From NCBI GenBank assembly GCA_028565635.1, contig JAOXYB010001125.1, positions 1 to 20,466 on the forward strand: a stretch of DNA of 20,466 nt, written 5' to 3'. Positions 1 through 10,400 of this stretch are shown in pieces. The notes under the pieces were generated by a model. It saw only the letters and a list, made by a program, of their open reading frames with translations, made no database searches and was not told the origin of the DNA. The stretch is from Phoronis ovalis. Taxonomy: Eukaryota > Phoronida > Phoronidae. Made by a program: the position numbers and the translations under genes. Positions within the stretch are counted from its first letter, which is position 1; every line of letters starts with the position of its first letter.

Positions 1-26
1 GATTTTTAAATATGTCAAGGAGAATC

Positions 27-67
<41 letters not shown>
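27..67. repeat. (TA)n microsatellite
   Basis: An almost pure TA dinucleotide run of about 41 bp with one interruption (TAAATA) near its start. This is an ordinary simple repeat. Confidence 0.95.
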
Positions 68-70
<3 letters not shown>

Positions 71-644
71 ATATCACCTTGAATCTTTAAAAACAACTTA
101 CTATTCCTGTTTTGAAAAGCCATTGTTTTGATTGATTGTGTTTACTCGCCATATTATCGATTTATACAAATATTAACAATAACCAGTTAATATAGCGTTT
201 CATTATTGAAAAGCCATTTCGGGACAGTTATTTTAATATACCTGTTTAAATAAGTGTAGGAAAATATATGTCTGATCTTTTGTTACGAGCAGATTTCAAT
301 CAGATATGACGTTAACCGCTCCATTGTAAATACCATGCTTCTAGAGATTAATCATAAGGTTTTATATTTTAGGTATTTTCCATATGTTTAAAAATTATAG
401 TATTTCCGTGAGATAGTTTTATTTCCTCATAGAGAAATGAAGAGGTGTTCTTAGGACATACTAATGCTTGTTTTGAAAAGCCCTTTAAACATACAACTTT
501 ATGTTCCTTCTTTGACCCTGCATTTTCACAAATTTTAATCAGCGGAAAAGGTTGCAATTCTAAAATACCATATCGCGGACTATATATTTTAAAAATATTT
601 TTCAATTTTTTTCTTGTAGATATTTAATATTAAATAATTTGCTA

Positions 645-685
645 AATATATTCCTGCCTGAATGTTTTCAATATATTTCTGCCTG
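645..685. repeat. Two-copy tandem duplication, period 25 bp
   Basis: AATATATTCCTGCCTG at 645-660 recurs at 670-685 with one mismatch. This is a small local duplication with no further copies seen. Confidence 0.8.
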
Positions 686-815
686 GAGAGCAAATTATAT
701 AAGTGTAGTATCCAAATCCCACCAATTAAAAGCAACTTCTTAAGTTACATAATTTGAAAGAGGATTTTCACTTGGAAGTCGGGTACCTATGCTCGTCCGT
801 AGGGTTCAAAATAAG

Positions 816-1080
816 CCCCTAAACGGGCAGTAGAGGATCAAAATACTACCCCTAAACAGGAAGATTTTGCTTAAAAAGGTACTCCTAAACGGGAAGTTTT
901 CTCTGAAAAATTAACAACCAGAAAAAAAAACGGTTCCCAAAAAATCGACAACCCAAAAAAATGCAAAATGGTCGCCAAAAGGTAATGCTCGCTGCTCCTA
1001 CTGAAAAAAGGACCCCTAAACGGGAGGTGTACGTGAAAAACCAACCCCTAAACGGGAAGTTACATTTGCCTAAACGGGGG
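816..1080. repeat. Degenerate minisatellite with about 33-bp period, core CCCCTAAACGGG
   Basis: The core CCCCTAAACGGG (or a one-base variant) starts at 816, 849, 882, 1013 and 1045, with a shortened copy at 1069-1078. Spacings are 33, 33, 131 (close to four units) and 32 bp. Each core is usually followed by AAG/GAG and an A-rich spacer ending in a short ACTA/GGTA/CCAA. Units between 893 and 1012 are badly decayed and A-rich. The block is more GC-rich than its surroundings. Although 33 bp is 11 codons, the frames are not consistent with a maintained protein, so it is called a non-coding repeat. Confidence 0.85.
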
Positions 1081-2496
1081 TTCCCGGGATAATGAGAGGG
1101 TGGCAATCTAACTAAATATGCTAAGCAAGCCAACGCTCAACACTAAGGAAATAGAAACCTTATGTACAAATGAATGGGGTGTGTGTTGCACTTGTGGAGG
1201 CTCTGTACTGTAGAGTTCCCGCTTAAGCACGGATGAGAATTCTCAAGAACAATAGGTCTGTGGGATTACTAGATCTATTTTTGTTCTTTGAGGTGTTATG
1301 TTATACTGGTGCAGATATTTGTTGATGTGTATTTGTTGATCTTTTATTTTAAATAAAAATATATATAAATCCTCTTGATTCATTTAGTGGAGCGGTCTAA
1401 GAGGAGGTGGGGAGGTTGGTCTATGCTATCCCAGCGTTTACATTAATATTAGCAGTGTTCTTATCGAAGAGAAGCTTTTTGGTGTTATTTTTTGCGAAGG
1501 AAGCGGATAATGTAGTGCTTTGTGAATGAATTACATGAGCGCACGGGTGAAATACATATCATTGTTCGTTCACAAAATGCGACATGTTGGGAAGTTTGTG
1601 TCCACGACTGGTGGCTCCACCAAGTGCATGCAAATGGTCCGCTGCTATTACTTTTTAGTTTCTTTCTATCCCTAAGAATCCCCGAGCTTCTTATTCGTAT
1701 CATGATTTATTGAGGGTCTTTCTATTCAGTGGAGATCTTTATGAATAATTCAAACTTTGACAGGCTTCTTAAGAATGTAAAAAGTTATCACTGTAACAAA
1801 AAGGGACAATTGCAGTTACGTTTAATTCTGGATTGTGTATTTGTTTTGGTAGTTTCGATCTTCATATTAAACGTTATTTCAGTGGGTACAAAATTATACG
1901 ACACCCATAATTAAAATACTATTTTTCAAGTTTCCTCCAAGAAAATGCTTCGTCATACTGCAAACGTGAACATTGTTTCACGTTGGTGTATGTGTGGTGG
2001 ATAATTTAAAACTATTTTTTTCAATGCTTTTTTTTCATCGTAGAAGTAAAATTTCAGGTAAAAAACTGGATGAATGATGGAAAATAGGAAAACATGGATA
2101 TATTTTCTGTTTACGATATTTTATAAAGTTTCCCTGCATGTCACTTTTTAGAGACGCTGTTTTTACAAGACTGATATTGCCTCATTTTGACCCAGCGCAC
2201 AATTATATATGATATGACGTTCAAGGCAAACGTATGAAGCGGAACCAGGAGGGTTCATGGACTTGCACCTCTAATTCTGTTTTGAACATTATAGGTGTTT
2301 TCGTGTTATCTGGAACATTGTTTTGCAAGACATGTTTGCATCCAGTAAATACTTTTGGCAAAACTATTTGATTTTCAAGGACTTTTTGACAAATTCCAAG
2401 CACCTTTGAAGTACATTTCAATGCAATTTCAAATTCAAGCGCTTTTCAAGAACCATATCAAAAATACGACCAAGACATACTATGTAATACTAACAT

Positions 2497-2502
2497 TTTA
2501 TT
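2497..2502 (-). terminator. Candidate distal polyadenylation signal AATAAA
   Basis: This minus-strand AATAAA lies in the context GAGAATAAAATG, about 1.72 kb past the Go stop codon. A T/G-rich stretch follows 20-35 nt downstream (lower coordinates). AATAAA is frequent by chance in AT-rich DNA, so this is only one of at least four candidates. Confidence 0.35.
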
Positions 2503-3920
2503 CTCATTTATATTGCACAACATTGAACAATAATACTGTCACCACTGTACATAATTTGTCAAAGAAAATAAAGAAGCTATATTAGCTTAATTTGTTCTAT
2601 CCTAAGATCTTCACTACCATTGTTTAATCCCCCCTCCCTTGCAGACTTACAAAAGTTATCACGCACACCAAAGTGGATTCCACAAGTGGTTGCATAACAA
2701 TATTTCAAATTTTTGTTCTGCCGAAAAGGTGGTGATTATCTTTTTCAACATTTGCAACTTGGAGTTGTGCTTATATTTTATCTGTCTGTACAAGGATTAC
2801 ATTGAACCTTTATGCTGAGTTTTACTAGTACATAATATTACAGTATGCTTACTGACCAGTTGAAACACATACAAATCACAGAACACACAGAAATGCTAAA
2901 CATAACAAGAAGCACACAGCGCGTGACAGCTTTCTGAGAATTAGTTTTATACATAATGGACAGAAGGAATTTCTGAAATGTAAAGAGAATACAGAACATT
3001 GTCTACACAAATCTAACTCAGACCACTTGTCACATGTGGTCCCATATATATATATGAAATAATAAATACTCGCTCATCTAACACATCAGTTAATTAACAT
3101 GTTAAATAGCTGTTATTTTTTAACTTCATTTGAGCTAAGAATTTTACAACAATTGTCTAAAACATGGAGAATATACATGTTAAGTGAAAAAATTGCCAAC
3201 AACTTTACATAATAGGTCCAACATACGGACTTCAATGTAACACACATGCAATGAAAGCTGAAAAAAGACATCAAGTTAACTACTTAGTTGACTCAATTTT
3301 GAGATATGTTCAAAAGTCAACTAGATATCACTTCATGTCTTCCAACTAGTTTCATATTCTACGTAACTACGCTGAAAGCTACATCTTCTAGAGATCCTTG
3401 TCAAATAAATATAACGCACAATCTAATTAGTAATATTAATAACTGGTTTAGCTCATCTAAGCTATGAGCTTTATTGTAGTTTATAACTTAAATTATTGTT
3501 TTTCTTAGACAATAGGTATAAAACAACACCCTATGATATCATATACGTAATAATAAATTATCACTACTTCTTGTTTTAAAATAGCTGCCGCCATTTCTGA
3601 TTGAAAAAACTTCGAACAGCTTATGCATTTTCAAGGTACAATTACATTTTGTAGAAGCTAACGTGGATTTCTATTTTATTAGCAGAAGCAGTAAACCAGC
3701 ACGTGCTAACAGGGAAAAATACTGGTATGGAAGATAGAAAAGCCCTAAAATCACCGTCTGCTTTTTCTATACTTACACACCCTTAAACTTCGGTTAACAC
3801 ACGTTAAAATGAGATTCTAAAAGCCTATAAGGCATATTTGCAATTATTCCTTATATATTACACACACTTTGCTTCAAATCCAGATTTACTACATTGCAAT
3901 AATGAAACATTCTATGCATA

Positions 3921-3926
3921 TTTATT
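3921..3926 (-). terminator. Candidate proximal polyadenylation signal AATAAA
   Basis: This is the first minus-strand AATAAA after the Go stop codon, about 300 nt downstream. It would give a short 3' UTR. It could be a real proximal site used with a distal one, or a chance match in AT-rich sequence. Confidence 0.3.
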
Positions 3927-4222
3927 AAAATACAAATAAACATAGTTTGTTGTTACTTCGAAACACTAGCACAGTAACATGTGTAGCATTAGACAAAGGT
4001 AAGGTTTCGTGATAGCAACTGGAACTTTAGACATCACAGTCACTGATAACCACACATGTGAAACGAGAAAGGCAACATTATATAATCCTGTTTAAAATCG
4101 CCTCCTCGTGTACTATATCACCTGCCTTCCATCGACCACCCAAATCTTCGTTTCTCATACATCGTGTACGAGCGAATTTCTTATACGTACAGAAAGAATT
4201 CGTGCCATATTAAATGGCTTCG

Positions 4223-4410
4223 TTAATACAGTCCACATCCGCGAAGATTGTTTGCTATGATGACATCCGTCACTGCATCGAATACAAACTGAATATTGTT
4301 GGTATCCGTCGCACATGTTTGATGACAGTAGATCTCTTTACTTGTGCTTTTATTTTTGGCTTCAAACTGAGCTTGTATATAGTGTGCACAATCTTCATAC
4401 GTTTGTTTCC
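4223..4410 (-). CDS. GNAO1: G-alpha-o exon 8 (residues 293-354 and stop)
   Basis: This terminal coding exon of 188 nt includes the TAA at 4225-4223. It encodes [18 protein letters not shown], then [15 protein letters not shown], the helix [17 protein letters not shown] and the last residues RGCGLY. TCATD is the G5 motif. The last helix and C-terminus set receptor specificity. Cys351, four residues from the end, marks a pertussis-toxin-sensitive Gi/o protein. The acceptor has a seven-T run then AG ending at 4411. Gln323 sits where other Go/Gi proteins have Met, Val or Phe (CHMTCATDT and similar), and Asp299-Cys300 replaces the usual Glu-Ala/Ala-Ala type residues. Confidence 0.98.
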
Positions 4411-7400
4411 CTAAAAAAATAGTACTCTGATTGTTATCGGCATACTATTTACACAACTTTAAAATATTTGTCTCGTAGCATGCCACTTTTATCCGAATAA
4501 AAGTGTTTAGGACTTTATTCGAAGGGCCTATATTTAGTGAGTAACGTGGGGGCTACTACTTCAAAGGTTTCTATTCAAGGTAGGGTATATATTCGGACAT
4601 CATAAATATAAAAGGCGTATATTTATGAAACTGTTGGATAAATGATTTTTCTACGAAATAATGATTTCTATACGTCACATAATTACCATAAGCCGTAGTT
4701 ACAAATAATAATTATTAAATTTTAGTTTTATTTAGATTACCTTCATCTTTGCATAACAGCGTTGCTTGTTCGAAATTGCTCTTAAGACCTTGATTCGTTT
4801 AAATACGGAGACACAATATTTGTATGAGTAATAGACTATTCGCACTCACTAGGTGGTGTATATAACGAAATAAATCCAATTGATCTCACCTATCTCCGTG
4901 TTTATGAACGAGTCAAGTATGCGGTGGCTGATTACTCATGAAGCGTGCTAATTGTGGGACCGAGTTGGATTAGTTCCGCTATAACATCTAGCTTATATGC
5001 AAAGAGTTTATGGATGTACGGTATATTGATGTCACAGATAATGTAACAAAACTTACCTGTATATTCAGGAAAGCACACTGTGATTGATGACTTTTTGATC
5101 TTTTCTTCGAACAAATCTTTTTTATTTAGAAAGAGGATTATAGAGGTATCTGTAAACCATTTATTGTTACAGATTGAATCGAACAATTTCAATGATTCCT
5201 GCATTCGATTCTGAAAATAATAAAGAGTATGATCTAAAAACTATAAGTTAGGGTTTCTGTATCCTAAAACATCGATTTATATCCGTTATAAATTTAGTCA
5301 TATTACATTACTATTAGAAACCTTCGAAACAAACAGTTTTTTTTGGAAGAATGTGTAAGCGTGACCCATCTATCTCTGTTTCTGTCCAGAGTTCACCAAA
5401 TGTCCAGCCTTAAACAATCCAAACATCTATCCACGAACTCTGACATTCATTCACAACAGTTTATCAATATTTCATTCAAAATCTTGACGGTAATAAAACA
5501 AAATACAGTATCCGTTTTAGTTAAATTATTTCTCATCAAACAGCAGCATTATTTACTTCGGATATCCCATTTCTATATTGAAGTACATACACTACTTGTG
5601 TATAATGTCCCTACATTAGAATGCACGTGGGCAAAGTAAAAGCCTAATTACTAGCTTCTCAAAATATGAAACAAAAAGAACTTCTTACTTAAAATGGGTT
5701 TTAATTTTATAGTCGAACCAGAGATGCTTACCATTTAAGCATAGCAGACATTTGTTCAACGAAGATCGAATAAAACCGATTATATCTCGTTTGGATTTAA
5801 AAAAAAAATCTATCATTTTATTTTGTGCTTAATTTGACACGCAACTTTGTTTTCCCCGTACCCGGAATTAAATTGGCTAATAATTGCATGTAACCATATG
5901 TTATGTTACTAAAATATACTTGTCAATTACAAATTATTCCCTCTCGACTTGGAGGTATTTTAAACTGTCTGGTGCGACAAGATCCCAGTCCTAAAAATAG
6001 AAATGTGACGTCACAAAATAGAAGACAAGGGCAAGGTACGAAGTGACAGTATAATCCCATATAAGCATGATGCTCCCCCATGATGCGAACTGTAATACAT
6101 CATGTGTGAGACATGCATACTTACTGTTGTTTCGTCTTCATGTAATACTTGGTCATATTCACTCATGGCCACACAGAATATGATTGCAGTTACGTCTTCG
6201 AAACAATGAATCCATTTTTTCCTTTCCGATCTTTGACCGCCAACGTCAAATAATCTACAAAACGAATTCCGTTTCTGAGTATTAATACGTCATGTTTACA
6301 AATTAAAAGTACCTGGAATTTTAATGTTTTTGTTTGTCGGAAAATGTAACGTTACGGAATAATTACTATCTAGATTAGATTTTATTACATAAATACGCAT
6401 AAGTATCTTAAAGTACACACGATCTACGTCTCGGATTTGCGTAGCATTAATTCTATGACATTAAATCCCGGAAAAATAGCATCAATGAATGAAAGCTGGA
6501 AATGCAAATAATTCATACGATAGCATCATATTTGCGTATGAGGCTACATTTTTTATTTTGTGTTTATTTCATGTTTATTCCATACATTTGGGATTTAATT
6601 TTTCCCCAGTAACAAAACTATTTTCTGCCTATTATAAATGAAGGTAAAATGATGTATTACAGAGTGAGAAGAGTTACACTAAAAATACATTACAGGTGAA
6701 TAGATAAAAATATGTTTGCAAAACTTTGAAAGTTAATGCGTTAATCTCATTGAATGATCAGAAAGAAAAGCCCAGAATTTATAATAGCGAAAACGGATTT
6801 CCAATAAATGTATCGGTCGCAATCATTCTCAAATCAACCTCCCTCTCAAAAAATCCCAATTTACCCATCTTGTCATGTTCGCGACTACATTATGTAAGTT
6901 AAGACGGAAGCTACAAACCAAATGTTTGAATGGTAAAATTTCCTTACTTGAAATTTAAATTCTTGAAAGAGAAATGTACTTCTACGATTCCTGTAGTTTT
7001 TACACGTGTCCTAAGAATGTCTTGTTCTGTTGGCATATAATCTGGTCTACCTAAACGATCCAAGTCATCTAAAAAGCTAAAAAAAAAATGGAATACTTTT
7101 TTGAAAAGACTATACTTGTTATGCAAGAATTACGTAATGGTATATTCTCTTAACATTTTTAAGAAACAGCAAATACAAATTTAGCCAGTATGCTGCCATT
7201 CACACGCTATAACACTCCTAAACCAAACACCTTTTGGCCGAACCGACAAGTCTACAGCAGAAGATATTTTCTCGAAGAACGATACTTTTTGAAGACTATA
7301 TAGCGTTGTAGAGTCAGAATAGTTTTTTTCAGGTTAATTTAGCTAACAAGGTTGATAGCGCAACATTATCATAGCATGAAGTTTTTTTCATTCTATAATA

Positions 7401-10400
7401 AATAATTATTCTAGTAAAAACGACATAGAGATTGGACACCGGGATTGGATATGTCGATGCACATCTACGGGTATAGGTATTATTTATGTATCCCGATTAT
7501 AATTGTCAATCTTACTATTTTGCTGAATCGTTCAATTGGTACTCATTGGATCGTCCAAAACATTCTAGTAGACCGCTATCCACCCATAGCCTTTTCATCG
7601 CTTCTAATAACTCTTCTGAGAATGGTTCCGTATCTTCCATTCTTGCTATAACGTCAAGGACCAACTTTGCATCCGACTAAAATACATAAAATCTAAAATT
7701 AACTAAGCCCTATGGTGTATGCCGACTGGACGCTAGGCCTGGTCTTACATGTATGGTTCCGCCTATATTTATGAGGTACGCACTCTATTTGAGGGGTGGG
7801 TATTTTTAAGTCTTTCCATTCGCCTCTGCTTAAGCGGTGCTTCTTTTGGCGTGTGAAATACGAACAGCATATATATATACTAAAAACGCCCCTTGTCCCA
7901 TCAACATTATGTGCTTGTTCTTTTTGATTAAATCAATTTAATAAAATATCAGTTTCATATTTGAATAGTCTTGTATATACGCGTGTACATGTTTTCTAAA
8001 CAGCACATACATGCAGGAACCAGAAGCACTTAATTTTCCCCATCGTCATGATCATTCCCGCTACAGGCACAAGAAAATGCAAACAATTTATTTCCATAAT
8101 TTACTGGCCTGGGTGTACAGTTCGTACTGGTTTCATCGAATATATATTTGTTTAAAAACGAAAAGTTAAATAATTCTAACATATGAGATTTGATAATAAG
8201 ATTAGTTACAGTTTATATATCCGTTTACAACTATTTTTGTATGCCTGTGGGGTATACTTCCTCATCAGCTGTAAACAAACTCAGCAAACAGTAATTTACA
8301 AAATAATCGTAACTTCTTCAGGCCAATAATCGTGTACACTACGTTCATAGTTATCTAATTGCAAATAACCCACATTACATGGCACGTTGGTTGTCATGGG
8401 AACCACGCACACAACTAACTACTTCCCTTATTATATGACGTCAACCAGCCTCCATAGAAACCGTTCTATATCTTATTAGATTAAATTATACGTGATACAT
8501 GTTTTATGGTTGTAAATGCTTCATTGGGGAACTACCAGCTACTAAATTTAGGAAACCATATTACGGTTATATCGCAACTTTTCGAATTTTGAGAGGTGGG
8601 ATATACATTTATTTCTGTTGTCTTATTCAAGTGCATATCTTTTTGTCGGCACACACCAACAAACATCAAACTGTTCACATTAATTCTATGGAGTTTTCTC
8701 CTCCTTATTACCTGCAGACTTTATTTCCAATAATCTATTCCGCAAAATTGGTGAATTGAACAGGCAACTGATGATAATCAATTTATACAATCAAAATGAG
8801 CAGTTTGCCTAGTTTATATCCAATATAGATGGACATATTGTATTATCGAGACATTTTATGTTTAGATTTAATTTACAAATTCCCTTTCGAAGCTCGTTTT
8901 AATATGTTCATGAATAATTCATTAGTGTTAATGAGCCGCTATATCTTTAAACAATATTGTTCGTCTCCTGACCTAATTGTAACTAATATTTTTAAATGAT
9001 TCTCAAAATAAACTTAATTATTAAAACCTTCCATATCGAAAATTGACAAAAAACTGAACTTTGCAGACTATGTCATCAGCGATAAAGGCAACCCAGATAA
9101 ATAAAATTTAAGCATAACAGAAAGCAGACAAGGTAAATACAAAATATACTGGTACCATTAACTTTCGTTAGATGTAACCTTTAAAGTTATATTAAGATTG
9201 TCGTAATTGATTTGTGCTAAACATTACTGAAGGATATGGGGCTAGATAGGCCTTTATTACTTCAATCCGCTATATTATGTTACAAACGCGTTATCATTGA
9301 TTAATGCAATCGGATCAGATAACCTTCATTTTCACCGGATGGGATTAAAATATGTAAACTTCGCGAAAGCCAGGTTATATAAAATACGCACCATATGAAC
9401 TTGGATATTCATTTTTTTATTTAAAAAACGATCTATCGTGAGACGTATTTAACAAGTTCGATAGCCATATAAACCACCTTGTAATTTTCCAGGTAAATCA
9501 TTACTTTTTATGCCCTAGATATGGGCTTGTAATACCTTTCCAATAATTAGATCGCTATGTTGCTACTACTTGAAAATATATGTACCACTTTGCGTTATCT
9601 GCAACATATGCTGCAAAGACCACTATCTGATAAATAAATATGTCAAGTCCATTTTTTCACAGTAGTAAAAATAAATACCAGTTATTACAAAATATTTCGG
9701 TTTAATCCCGGCTTTGATCCTCGTACCCTCTAGTGTTGAAATTCGGAGATTACTACCAAGATTAGTTCTGTTGCATACACGACATCTACACGCCGATTCC
9801 ATACAGTATTTTTGTAAACGGACTTCTTTCTTCAGTGATACGAGCTTTGCAACACTTATCCCGGGACCGACAAGATAAGTTCTTCAGAAGTATATATTGA
9901 TCTGAAACTACTGTATATGCTCGAATTGATTTTTATCTAACAGACAGAACAAACCGTGCATAACAATTTTATTCTCTATTCCTAACGTAGAGCGCCCAAT
10001 GAATTATTGAATATTTCGTAATCAGATTGCGATGGAGCCGCTGGGAAAATGAGATCGCAAAGGGATCTAAAATAACTGAACCTCGCTTTTGCCCAAAATA
10101 AAACCACTGCATTTGGATATTAAATTCATCGACAATTACAAGCGCTAGCTACAGGAACTAATACAGTAAAACATCACAGTCATCATCACAATCATCATCA
10201 CAGTCATCATCACAGTCATCATCACAGTCATCATCACAGTCATCATCACAGTCATCATCACAGTCATCNNNNNNNNNNNNNNNNNNNNNNNNNNNNNNNN
10301 NNNNNNNNNNNNNNNNNNNNNNNNNNNNNNNNNNNNNNNNNNNNNNNNNNNNNNNNNNNNNNNNNNNNTCATCACAGTCATCATCACAGTCATCATCACA

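Larger units (their letters stand above)
1..2479. other. Intergenic region downstream of the Go gene, no gene recognised
   Basis: No coding exon, RNA gene or intact transposon is recognised on either strand. The region contains a (TA)n run at 27-67, a 25-bp-period duplication at 645-685, a degenerate 33-bp tandem repeat at 816-1080, and a stretch near 2372-2455 where the motif TTCAAG followed by a short pyrimidine-rich tail recurs (ttttcaaggact, tccaagcacctt, ttcaagcgcttttcaagaacc). Such CAAG-rich blocks look like a worn interspersed repeat. Open stretches of 60-80 codons here overlap each other on both strands and are treated as chance. Confidence 0.6.
2480..4222 (-). other. Presumed Go 3' UTR, end not fixed
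   Basis: Sequence downstream of the stop codon has no recognised coding exon. Minus-strand AATAAA signals (TTTATT on plus) occur at 3921-3926, 3675-3680, 3470-3475 and 2497-2502, so UTRs of roughly 0.3 to 1.75 kb are possible. The outermost signal reads GAGAATAAAATG and is followed by a T/G-richer stretch, a plausible distal end. The choice between sites cannot be made from sequence alone. A minus-strand AAATGGCGGCAGC at 3584-3596 and a palindromic AGCACGTGCT at 3698-3707 fall in this stretch. Confidence 0.45.
4411..5056 (-). other. Go intron 7 (646 bp)
   Basis: This phase-1 intron runs from donor GTAAGT to an acceptor with a seven-T run. The end nearest exon 8 carries a perfect 9-bp inverted repeat (4484-4505) followed by a degenerate tandem repeat (about 4505-4600). 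No alternative exon 8 is visible. Confidence 0.9.

Noticed and set aside
369-627. Overlapping open frames of 60-78 codons on both strands
   Set aside because: They overlap antisense to each other and resemble no protein I know. Their length is ordinary for chance, and no splice structure supports either.
885-1133. 82-codon minus-strand open frame across the 33-bp repeat, as a possible repeat protein
   Set aside because: The unit length is a multiple of three, but units are indels-shifted and decayed, and the residues do not repeat consistently. The non-coding minisatellite explanation is simpler.
2630-2650. Pyrimidine tract and TTGCAG on the plus strand resembling a splice acceptor
   Set aside because: No coding frame or donor follows it on the plus strand, and it lies in the presumed Go 3' UTR.
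4214-4414. Plus-strand 66-codon open frame
   Set aside because: It is an antisense shadow of Go exon 8 on the minus strand.
5343-5639. 98-codon plus-strand open frame in intron 6
   Set aside because: It begins at TTG rather than ATG and is antisense inside an intron. Its composition is Ser/Leu/Ile-rich, as expected from AT-rich non-coding DNA.
7445-7680. Plus-strand open frames of 64-68 codons
   Set aside because: They are antisense shadows of Go exon 4, which is clearly coding on the minus strand.
9700-9760. Sequence resembling part of a tRNA (ATCCCGGCTTTGATCC)
   Set aside because: I could not fold a cloverleaf or find a matching A box and acceptor stem. The same holds for a GCTTCAAATCC near 3872.
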